Source: Mesorhizobium mediterraneum (GTDB taxonomy: Bacteria > Pseudomonadota > Alphaproteobacteria > Rhizobiales > Rhizobiaceae). From it: a DNA stretch of 64,000 nt. Of the stretch, positions 57,502-64,000 are shown piece by piece; position 1 is the stretch's first letter; every line of letters begins with the position of its first letter. The notes under the pieces are model-generated. The model saw only the letters and a list, made by a program, of their open reading frames with translations. It made no database searches and had not been told where the DNA came from. Where the stretch lies: assembly GCF_002284565.1 (NCBI RefSeq), contig NZ_NPKI01000002.1, positions 177,240-241,239 of the forward strand, written 5' to 3'. Made by a program: the position numbers and the translations under genes.

Positions 57502-58407
57502 ATGCCCGAAGCCTTCCATAGCTTGCCGGCGCTCAATGCGCTTCGCGCCTTCGAAGCGTCCGCGCGCCATCTCAACTTCCGCATCGCAGCCGAAGAGCTG
57601 AACGTGACGCAGGGTGCTGTGGCGCAGCATATCCGCGGGCTGGAGGCCGATCTGGGGGTAAAGCTGTTCGAGCGACTGCCGCGCGGCCTCGCGCTCACGA
57701 GTGAGGGTCGCGCCTATGTGCCGAACATTCGCCGTGCCTTCGACCTGATTTCGGATGCAACCCTGCTGCTGCGCCCCGAGCCGGCCCGGCTGACGATCAG
57801 TGTGACCCCGAGCTTTGCCACCAAGTGGCTGATCCCGAAACTGCCGGAGTTCGTGGCGCACAACCCGCTTGTCGACCTGCGAATTCTGGCCAGCGAAAGC
57901 CTGTCGAGCTTCCAGGCCGACGGCGTCGACATCGCGGTCAGGCAAGGTCGCCCGCCCTTCGGCGCCGGCCTTCTCGTCGATCTCTTGTTTCCGCAACAGA
58001 TCATCGCCGTGTGCTGCCCCTCCTTGCTGCCTGCTGGCGCGAGCGAAATCGCGCCGGCAGAAATCAAGGATCATGTGCTGCTCCACGATGCGCACAATCT
58101 GTGGCCGGAATTCATGGAAAAGGCCGTCGGCCTGAAGATGACGACGCAGGTAAGACGCATACGCTTCAATCAGACCGCCCTCGCGATAGAAGCTGCCGTC
58201 GCGGGCCAGGGCATCGCGCTTGCCAGCCGCTTTCTCGTCGCGGCCGATCTCGCCGCCGGCCGGCTGGTCCAGCCTCTCGGGGTGGAGATGCGCGGCACGC
58301 AGGATTTCTACGTCGTGGTTCCACGCAAGCAGCGACACCCCGAGCCGACGCAAGCCGTTCGGCAATGGCTGCTGAACGAGGGCGATGAGACACGGCTGTC
58401 GTCGTGA
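57502..58407 (+). CDS. LysR-family regulator, GcvA-like
   Basis: A 301-residue LysR protein of the GcvA/AmpR group. The opening SLPALNALRAFEASARHLNF and ELNVTQGAVAQHIRGLEADL (about 30-60) are characteristic, followed by GVKLFERLPRGLALTSEGRA. The effector domain begins near 92 (ARLTISVTPSFATKWLIPKL), also typical of the group. It is divergent from the SDR gene at 56669. Start at 57502 (MPEAFHSLP). Confidence 0.85.
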   Translation: MPEAFHSLPALNALRAFEASARHLNFRIAAEELNVTQGAVAQHIRGLEADLGVKLFERLPRGLALTSEGRAYVPNIRRAFDLISDATLLLRPEPARLTISVTPSFATKWLIPKLPEFVAHNPLVDLRILASESLSSFQADGVDIAVRQGRPPFGAGLLVDLLFPQQIIAVCCPSLLPAGASEIAPAEIKDHVLLHDAHNLWPEFMEKAVGLKMTTQVRRIRFNQTALAIEAAVAGQGIALASRFLVAADLAAGRLVQPLGVEMRGTQDFYVVVPRKQRHPEPTQAVRQWLLNEGDETRLSS

Positions 58408-58629
58408 ACACCAAGCCCCGATGTTCGAGAGACGCGCCTGACACGGCTCGCCCATGCCGAACCTCAGGTCTAAACGTCATGGCGCCGACAATCCTGCGTC
58501 GAACCGGCTGCGCGCCCGACATCGTGGCGCGGAGACATCACATGATCCGGAAAAGTTCCATCAAACAAGGAGATAGAGACCTATCTTGATCCTATTGTGC
58601 GGATCAAGCGCCTTGACACCTGAGCACGA

Positions 58630-59340
58630 TCAGGAACCGGACATGATCTGCCAGACGGCAACGCCCGCAAGCGCTAGCCCGGCAACGCCTTCGAGGATTC
58701 GGGAAATGGTTTCGAGTGGCTTGCCGGCGAAGAAATCCACCAGACGTTTCCGAAACAGGATCGACAACACCGCGACGCAGGACAGCGTCAGCGCCACACC
58801 GACCATCATGGTGATCGCGAAGAGAATGCCGGCACCGGGAATGCCCCTGGACATCGCGAAGGTCATCACGAAAAGCGTCAGCGGGCACGGGATCAGACCT
58901 GCCATAACGCCGACTGCCTCGCCCTCATGCTTATGGTGACGGCCGTGGCTCAAAGCGCGCCAGAGCATCCAGACACCGATCAGGCCGAGCAGCCCACGAC
59001 TGATATCCTCCAAAAGCGGAGCGCGGCCGACACTGCCCAAGGCGATGGAAACCAGTGGCAGCGAGAGGACCGCAATCAGAACGGCAATCATCACATGCGT
59101 GAACGACAGCGTGATCGATACGAGAAGGCCGCGCGGAACCTTTACATCCGAACCGGCAAGATATGTCGCCAGCACGGCCTTGCTATGACCCGGCGTCAGC
59201 GCATGGGCGGCGCCGAAGACGATGCCCATCGGTAGGAAAGACATGAACGCCAGCCAGTCGCCTCCCACCGAGAGCAGTTTGATCTGCGCGCCGACCGCCA
59301 GATAGATCGTTCGTTGGAACTCGATAAGGATTTGGAACAT
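58630..59340 (-). CDS. NicO/RcnA-type nickel-cobalt transporter
   Basis: A 236-residue membrane protein with about six spans. The family motif is GAAHALTPGHSKAVLATYLA (about 43-62); GLIPCPLTLFVMTFA near 149 and a His-rich loop HGRHHKHEGEA near 132 complete the NicO/RcnA pattern. Such proteins export nickel and cobalt. The gene lies 39 bases after the dmeF-like CDF gene on the same strand and is the third gene of a dmeR-dmeF-nicO unit, giving two exporters for the same metals under one regulator. Confidence 0.85.
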   Translation of the reverse strand: MFQILIEFQRTIYLAVGAQIKLLSVGGDWLAFMSFLPMGIVFGAAHALTPGHSKAVLATYLAGSDVKVPRGLLVSITLSFTHVMIAVLIAVLSLPLVSIALGSVGRAPLLEDISRGLLGLIGVWMLWRALSHGRHHKHEGEAVGVMAGLIPCPLTLFVMTFAMSRGIPGAGILFAITMMVGVALTLSCVAVLSILFRKRLVDFFAGKPLETISRILEGVAGLALAGVAVWQIMSGS

Positions 59341-59379
59341 CAGCCGAGGGTAACAGAAACGAGCCGGTCGGAGCGACCG

Positions 59380-60417
59380 TTAGTGCCTGTGTTCGCTGTG
59401 ACCATGCTCATGGGGATGATCCGCATCCGCTCTCGCCAATCTTATGTTGGCCGCCGCAAGCGCCGGCATGTGCTCGAACAGCTCGTCTTCCAGCGCCGTC
59501 GTGATCTTTCTCGCTTCGGAGACCGGCAGGCTTTCGTCGACGGCGATGGCAATGTCGGCGTGCAGCTTATGACCGATCCATCGCGCCCTGGCGTCGACGA
59601 TGCGCACTCCCGGCACGTGCGCGGCAGCATGGTGGATTTCGCTGATGACATCAGGCTCTATGCCGTCGAGCATGCGGGTCAGCACCGAGCGGGCCGACTG
59701 CCAGACGATACCGAAGATCGCAAGTGTGATCAGCAGGCCGACGATCGGGTCGGCCAGCGGAAAACCGAGCCAGACGCCGAGCGCCCCGAACACCACGGCA
59801 AGGCTGGTCAGGCCGTCGGTGCGGGCATGATAGCCGTCGGCGATCAGCGCGGCGCTGTTGATTTCCCGGCCGACGCGGATGCGGAACACCGCAACGGCCT
59901 CATTGCCGAGAAAGCCGACAATGCCTGCCGCCGTCAGCCACCCAAGATGCGTCACCACGCGTGGATTTATCAAACGATCGATGGCCTGATAACCAGCGAC
60001 GATGGCGCTGAACAGGATGATCCCGACGATGATGATCCCGGCCAGGTCCTCGACCCGGCCAAGGCCGTAGGGGAAGGTCGGCGACGGCTTGCGCCGGGCC
60101 AGTATGAACGCGATCCACAGCGGAATGGCGGTGGTGGCGTCGCCGATGTTGTGGATCGTGTCGGCCAGCAGCGCTACGCTGCCCGACAGCACCACCACGA
60201 CCATCTGCATCGCCGCCGTGATTGCCAGGATGACGAACGACCATTTTATCGCCCAGATGCCCCGGTCCGTCGTCGTGATGGTCGCATCGATGACCCCGTG
60301 GGTGTGACCGTGCGAGCCGTGGCCGCCATGACCATGCGCCGCGTGATCGCGCGCCCCGAACCCAAACCAGTCGAGAATGCGCGCGCCGAGGCTGTTCACA
60401 GGTATTTGACTGCTCAC
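59380..60417 (-). CDS. dmeF: CDF-family cation efflux protein, DmeF-like
   Basis: A 345-residue CDF exporter. A His-rich head (AHGHGGHGSHGHTHG, about 24-40) precedes six spans; the metal sites HNIGDATTAIP and YHARTDGLTSL are the expected HxxxD pairs, and a C-terminal cytoplasmic domain is present (PGVRIVDARARWIGHKLHAD). The protein ends in another His cluster (HPHEHGHSEHRH). The GTG start at 60417 overlaps the dmeR stop by four bases (GTGA), supporting coupling; an upstream Met at 60501 lies inside dmeR. Cobalt and nickel are the known DmeF substrates. Confidence 0.85.
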   Translation of the reverse strand: MSSQIPVNSLGARILDWFGFGARDHAAHGHGGHGSHGHTHGVIDATITTTDRGIWAIKWSFVILAITAAMQMVVVVLSGSVALLADTIHNIGDATTAIPLWIAFILARRKPSPTFPYGLGRVEDLAGIIIVGIILFSAIVAGYQAIDRLINPRVVTHLGWLTAAGIVGFLGNEAVAVFRIRVGREINSAALIADGYHARTDGLTSLAVVFGALGVWLGFPLADPIVGLLITLAIFGIVWQSARSVLTRMLDGIEPDVISEIHHAAAHVPGVRIVDARARWIGHKLHADIAIAVDESLPVSEARKITTALEDELFEHMPALAAANIRLARADADHPHEHGHSEHRH

Positions 60418-60692
60418 AGGTATTTCGCCAGTTGCTTGAGTTCCGCCAGCGAGTTGCCGCCCGCTTCCGCGGTGCCCGTTTCCGCAGTATCGCTCAGGCA
60501 ATGCTCGATATGATCGTGGATCAGTTCGCGCTTTGCGCTGCTGATGGCGCTTTCCACGGCATGAAGCTGCTGCGCCAGATCAACGCAAGGACGATGCGCC
60601 TCGAACATGGCCAGCACCGCCGCAAGGTGGCCTTGCGCGCGCTTCAGACGCTTCACGATATCGGGATGCGAACGGTGGATGCCTTCGGACAT
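60414..60692 (-). CDS. dmeR: CsoR/RcnR-family metal-sensing repressor, DmeR-like
   Basis: A 92-residue all-helical repressor. Helix 1 carries IVKRLKRAQGHLAAVLAMFE and helix 2 CVDLAQQLHAVESAISSAKR. Putative metal ligands are Cys36, His61 and Cys65, the Cys-His-Cys set of CsoR and of the nickel sensor InrS, rather than the Cys-His-His set of RcnR. His6, His9 and His64 could add. It heads the dmeR-dmeF-nicO operon and probably represses its own promoter through the G/C-tract dyad just upstream. Confidence 0.85.
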   Translation of the reverse strand: MSEGIHRSHPDIVKRLKRAQGHLAAVLAMFEAHRPCVDLAQQLHAVESAISSAKRELIHDHIEHCLSDTAETGTAEAGGNSLAELKQLAKYL

Positions 60693-60703
60693 GCCTGCGT
60701 TCC

Positions 60704-60723
60704 TATCCTCCCCAGGGGGATAC
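60704..60723. promoter_or_regulatory. Putative DmeR operator
   Basis: TATCCTCCCCAGGGGGATAC is an inverted repeat of an A/T half followed by a G/C tract on each side, the general form bound by RcnR, InrS and DmeR-type repressors. It lies 12-31 bases before the dmeR start. Confidence 0.6.
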
Positions 60724-60979
60724 GGTCAATCTTTTTGCCGGTGAGGCTTCCCACTGATCGAAGAAAACCACCGGCCCGTCCAGCGACCTGCCACCCTCTT
60801 GCGGTTAGCCTGTCGGACCGGCCGGCCCGTATTATTTCGTGACCATGTCGCGCTGGAACCTTCCCTCGCACCACGCGTTCGGGGCGCTGTATTCGCCGTG
60901 CCTCATATTTAGGCAAACTTGGCGACGGGCGAATATCGGTGGGGAGGCAAGAGCATGGGTTGGGGAGGAGCATGTTGTC

Positions 60980-61201
60980 ATGTCGAACCGAGAAATTGGA
61001 ACGTCCCACACATTGGGGCTGCGCGTCGCTGATCTCAAAGCCAGGATGCAGAGCGCCCGGATTACCGAGCACGAGATGAAAACCTTTCAGAAGGTCGCCG
61101 CCGTCATGGGAGGAAGTGAAGGCTCCCTACGCCTCGATGCCGACGACCTGATTGCCGCGTCTTTCGTTGTCGAGATGCTGGACGACCCCAGGGCGAATTG
61201 A
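60980..61201 (+). CDS. Hypothetical small protein, 73 residues
   Basis: MSNREIGTSHTLGLRVADLK followed by ARMQSARITEHEMKTFQKVA and LRLDADDLIAASFVVEMLDD. It is helical with no membrane span. GGGAGGAG nine bases upstream strongly supports the start at 60980 over 60839. No family known to me. It is divergent from the dmeR operon with a 287-base gap that otherwise holds only the dmeR operator. Confidence 0.65.
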   Translation: MSNREIGTSHTLGLRVADLKARMQSARITEHEMKTFQKVAAVMGGSEGSLRLDADDLIAASFVVEMLDDPRAN

Positions 61202-61264
61202 CGATCGTGGCACCCCTGGCGATCAGCCAGGCACCACGTCAATCGCCAACCTCGAAAAAGAAGC

Positions 61265-61303
61265 GCCGTCGGCGAAGCATCTCCCCCTCGATTGGGGAGA
61301 TGC
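61265..61303. repeat. REP-like hairpin element
   Basis: CGCCGTCGGCGAAGCATCTC leads into the hairpin GCATCTCCCC (61277-61286) and GGGGAGATGC (61294-61303). The leader and hairpin match the element at 16697-16739. A related tail with AGAGGGCAGGACAGAGGGGG follows. Confidence 0.75.
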
Positions 61304-61402
61304 CAAGTTTTGGCAAAGAGGGCAGGACAGAGGGGGCGCTGTCCCGCCAACCTTGCCATGATGTCCGGAGGCGCTCTTTCGCAACGAAGGCACGGCAGGC
61401 AC

Positions 61403-62304
61403 TCATCGCCCCCAGCCGGGAAAGCGGTCTGGGCGCAGCCATTGCTGCGTCGGGTTGCCATCGCCGGAAAGCACCGCGTCCACCAGCCAGCGCGCCGTCG
61501 CCGGCGCGGCATGCATGCCGATCGAACCCATGCCGCCATGCACGAACAGGCCTTCGATGGCAGTCTTGCCGGCAACCGGCAGACCGTCGGAGAGCATCGG
61601 CCGGTTGCCGGGATAGACGTTGCTCACCCGCGGCGAGCCAAGACCGGGCAGCATGCGCAGCGTGCGGCTGGCGATCCGGCTCGCCATATCGGTGTTGCGA
61701 ACCAAGTCGCGAAAAGCCGGCTGGACCGATGCGCCGAGCCGCGCATCGCCGCCACGCATCGGATTGAGGCAGATGGCCTCGACGGCCGGCTGGTCGTCCC
61801 GCTGAAGGCATGCGTCGCCCCCATCGGCTCCAGCGTCCAGGCGCGGCCGACGTGATAGCCGCCCGCCACCTTGAAGCCGATGCGCGGATGGTCCCGCGCG
61901 AGCTCCGCGCCGGTGACCTTCTCCATGGCGACACCGGCGGCCCGGTAGCGATCGGCGACAGTGCCGGCCGCCTCGAAGCTGGCCTCGTCTTCCGAGATGA
62001 GCAGGTGACCTATCGCCGAGAACTCGAAGGGCACCGCTCCTTGCGAAAGCTCCTCATAGATCGCCGCGCAGGCGTCGAGCATCTCGACCACTTGCGTCTG
62101 CGGGCCGCTGAGCAAGGTGCCGGTATTGCGTCCCGACGATTCGGTGGCAATCACCGCCTGTTCGAGAACGACCGTTTTGACGCCTCTGGACGCCAGCTCC
62201 CAGGCCAGCGTGCAACCGGCGATGCCACCGCCGATGACGACGGCGTCGACCGGTCTGTTGTAGGAGCCCGGTTGCTTGGCTGAGCGGCCCGATGCGAGCG
62301 ACAT
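61403..62304 (-). pseudogene. FAD-dependent (DAO-type) oxidoreductase, internally deleted and frameshifted
   Basis: The N-terminal part (from 62304) reads as a good DAO enzyme: VDAVVIGGGIAGCTLAWELA (FAD motif), TGTLLSGPQT and HVGRAWTLEPMGATHAF. After GATHAF, near 61790, the frame loses similarity, and the C-terminal part appears in another frame (about 61403-61765: GASVQPAFRDLVRNTDMASR ... GLFVHGGMGSIGMHAAPATA). About 100 residues of the usual middle are missing. A deletion with a frameshift therefore inactivated the gene. Its divergent GntR neighbour and the palindrome between them suggest it was the regulated target. Confidence 0.85.
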
Positions 62305-62326
62305 GGAGTTTCCCCCGGCGGATATA

Positions 62327-62366
62327 TGGATATCTGGATACTCGTATATGAGTATCCAGATATCCA
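62327..62366. promoter_or_regulatory. Perfect 17-base-arm palindrome, likely GntR operator
   Basis: TGGATATCTGGATACTC (62327-62343), six-base spacer GTATAT, then GAGTATCCAGATATCCA (62350-62366): a perfect inverted repeat of 17 bases per arm. Each arm holds two GGATA/TATCC subsites. It lies between the FAD pseudogene start and the GntR start, 48 bases before the latter. Confidence 0.75.
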
Positions 62367-62414
62367 GACAAGCTGCTTTCTGTTAGGCAGGGTCCAAGTG
62401 ACAAAGAGAATCGA

Positions 62415-63089
62415 GTGAGCGGACTTGGCGAGGGCTTGATGCAGAAACCGCTTACGGTGGCCGAGCAGGTGGCGAATGTGCTGCGCGAATCGATCGCCGA
62501 CGGCAGTCTGACGGCCGGCACGCCACTGCGTCAGGACGATCTTGCCGAGCGCTTCGGCTTCAGCCGCATGCCGGTTCGCGATGCGCTTCGCCAGCTCGAA
62601 GCCGAAGGCATCGTTTCGATCCATCCGACCAAGGGGGCGCATGTCGCCAGGATGGACGCTGCCGAGATCCGGGAGATCTTTGCGGTCCGCGCACTGCTCG
62701 AAAGCGAAGCGCTGCGGCTCTCGGTGCCGAACCTCGGCAAGGAGAAGCTCGACGAGGCCGGCTATGTGCTCAACCAGATCGACGCCGAGCCAAATGTCGG
62801 CCGCTGGGGAACGCTGAACCGTGCCTTTCACCTCGCCCTTTACAGCGCCTGCGGCAACGCCCGTCTTCTTGGCCTCATCGAAGCCCACCACAATGCGGCC
62901 GATCGCTACGTTCGCGTTCTCCTGTCCAACCTCAACTATCGCAGCCGCTCGCAGGCGGAGCACCGCGACCTGTTGACCACCTGCCGCCACCGCGATGCCG
63001 AGGCGGCCGTCCGCGTCTTGCGAAAGCACCTCAGCGAAGGCATGGAAACGCTTGCCAAGGCTGGAGATGGGCTAGCGGGAAAGTCCTGA
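62415..63089 (+). CDS. GntR-family regulator with FCD domain
   Basis: A 224-residue regulator. Winged helix about 10-75: LTVAEQVANVLRESIADGSL, then LRQDDLAERFGFSRMPVRDA and IVSIHPTKGAHVAR. FCD domain about 85-210 with VRALLESEALRLSVPNLGKE and FHLALYSACG carrying the metal-site His. Start is GTG at 62415 or ATG at 62439. It is divergent from the broken FAD oxidoreductase, and the palindrome between them is its probable binding site. Its target being dead, it may be on the way to losing its role. Confidence 0.85.
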   Translation: MSGLGEGLMQKPLTVAEQVANVLRESIADGSLTAGTPLRQDDLAERFGFSRMPVRDALRQLEAEGIVSIHPTKGAHVARMDAAEIREIFAVRALLESEALRLSVPNLGKEKLDEAGYVLNQIDAEPNVGRWGTLNRAFHLALYSACGNARLLGLIEAHHNAADRYVRVLLSNLNYRSRSQAEHRDLLTTCRHRDAEAAVRVLRKHLSEGMETLAKAGDGLAGKS

Positions 63090-63091
63090 CC

Positions 63092-63886
63092 TTGCCGGAA
63101 CGACGTAAGCCGCCACAACCGAGTACCGGCCGGCCACGCCCCTCGCCTGGCGCCAGTCGTCCCCGAGCAAATCCCCCCGGCGTCAGCCTTTGCCGCGCGC
63201 TGTCAAAACTCGGTCTGTGCTCGCGCAAGCAGGCCGAGATCCTGGTCGCCGAAGGCCGCGTCCGGGTCGCCGGCAAGATCGTGCGCAACGGCTCGATGCG
63301 CGTCGATCCCGGCCGCGACCGCATCGAGGTCGACGGCAGCCGCGTCGTCGCCGAGCGCAAGGTCTATCTGATGATCAACAAGCCGCGCGGCCTGGTCACC
63401 ACCCGGGACGACCCGCAGGACCGCGGCACCGTCTATGACTGCCTGGCAGAACTCGACCTGCCCTTCGTGTCGCCGGTCGGCCGCCTCGACAAGGCCAGCG
63501 AAGGCCTGCTTTTGATGACCAACGACACGCGTTTCGCGCAGCGCCTGCTCGACCCCGCCTCGCACGTCGCCAAGATCTATCACGTGCAGATCGGCGCCCT
63601 GCCCGACGAGGCCATGCTGGCGCGGTTGCGTGCCGGCGCGACGGTCGATGGCGAGCTTTTGACGGCGCGGTCGATCGATGTTCTGCGCAGCGGCACCAGC
63701 ACCGCCTGGCTGGAAATCACCGTTGACGAGGGCCGCAACCGCCATATCCGCCGGCTGCTCGGGGCGCATGACGTGGAGGTGCTCCGCCTCGTGCGGGTGG
63801 CGATCGGCCCCTTGCAGCTCGGCGAGCTTGCCAAGGGCAAGGCCCGCCACCTTACCGCCGAAGAGCTGGCGCTGTTTCAGGGCTGA
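63092..63886 (+). CDS. rRNA pseudouridine synthase (RsuA/RluB/E/F family)
   Basis: A 264-residue enzyme. After a Pro/Arg-rich leader an S4 RNA-binding domain spans about 30-80 (SLCRALSKLGLCSRKQAEIL, then VRVAGKIV), followed by the synthase domain with GRLDKASEGLLLMTND, whose Asp is the catalytic residue, and the RNRHIRRLLGAHDVEVLRL block near the end. It isomerises a uridine in ribosomal RNA; which position cannot be told. The start at 63092 is TTG, two bases after the GntR stop, so the two genes may be co-transcribed. The remaining 114 bases of the window show nothing clear. Confidence 0.85.
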   Translation: MPERRKPPQPSTGRPRPSPGASRPRANPPGVSLCRALSKLGLCSRKQAEILVAEGRVRVAGKIVRNGSMRVDPGRDRIEVDGSRVVAERKVYLMINKPRGLVTTRDDPQDRGTVYDCLAELDLPFVSPVGRLDKASEGLLLMTNDTRFAQRLLDPASHVAKIYHVQIGALPDEAMLARLRAGATVDGELLTARSIDVLRSGTSTAWLEITVDEGRNRHIRRLLGAHDVEVLRLVRVAIGPLQLGELAKGKARHLTAEELALFQG

Positions 63887-64000
63887 GCGAAGACGCCTCG
63901 CTCTTCCTTCTCCCCTTGCGAGGGCTTTGCACGGGGAGCGAAGTGGATTTCGGTGGTCAGTGAGGGCCTTTTTGAAGGCCGGCAGAGCGGTTTTCCGCGG

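Overview
The window is high-GC bacterial DNA with the codon use and gene content of a Rhizobiales alphaproteobacterium, most likely Mesorhizobium or a close Phyllobacteriaceae relative. Pointers are a GcrA-type regulator, a DUF6456 protein, an alphaproteobacterial SOS box (GTTC-N7-GTTC) before dinB, a dmeRF-like metal operon, several class III cyclases with TolB-like and TPR regions, many solute-binding proteins, and recurring small REP-like hairpins. No rRNA, tRNA, CRISPR array, integrase or intact insertion sequence was recognised. All function calls come from reading translated sequence and motifs; no database search was run.

Layout. 1-8.5 kb: an SPW membrane protein, an acyltransferase-SGNH protein, a five-gene organosulfur operon on the minus strand (FMN reductase, flavin monooxygenase, ABC transporter) and a DUF922 protein. 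8.6-18.2 kb: DUF559 protein, divergent epmA/efp, an acetyltransferase, DUF2285, DUF6456 and GcrA-like proteins, an S24-type repressor whose putative operator is repeated 1.2 kb away, a GNAT and SOS-controlled dinB. 18.2-23.6 kb: Rieske-FAD oxidoreductase, a DUF1326/DUF2182 pair rich in Cys and Met, and a sulfite-oxidase-like molybdoenzyme. 23.5-26.5 kb: an accessory stretch of very small genes around an AT-rich stand-alone RelA/SpoT protein, including twin tiny membrane peptides and a duplicated tail of a sigma-factor gene. 26.8-31.7 kb: two periplasmic binding proteins in line with a membrane adenylate cyclase whose sensor region looks TorS-like. 32-35.3 kb: OmpA lipoprotein, L,D-transpeptidase and a cyclase-TPR protein. 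36.2-49.2 kb: a hydroxy-acid or sugar-acid catabolic cluster with a TctCBA transporter, two enolase-superfamily enzymes, aldolases, dehydrogenases and three regulators. 50-55 kb: a second cyclase-TPR protein, YHS and ankyrin proteins, a sigma factor with an NTF2-like tail, and a frameshifted VOC protein. 55.3-61.2 kb: metal efflux (MerR/CDF pair; DmeR-DmeF-NicO) and an SDR/LysR pair. 61.4-63.9 kb: a decayed FAD oxidoreductase facing a GntR regulator across a long perfect palindrome, then a pseudouridine synthase.

The most interesting candidate is the 26.8-31.7 kb module. Two paralogous Leu/Ile/Val-type binding proteins, with no ABC permease or ATPase nearby, sit directly upstream of a transmembrane adenylate cyclase with a long helical periplasmic sensor, HAMP and PAS. 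The order and architecture recall TorT-TorS, but with cAMP synthesis as output. The two binding-protein genes have exactly the same aligned length, and the one nearer the cyclase has ACC where its paralogue has the ATG start.
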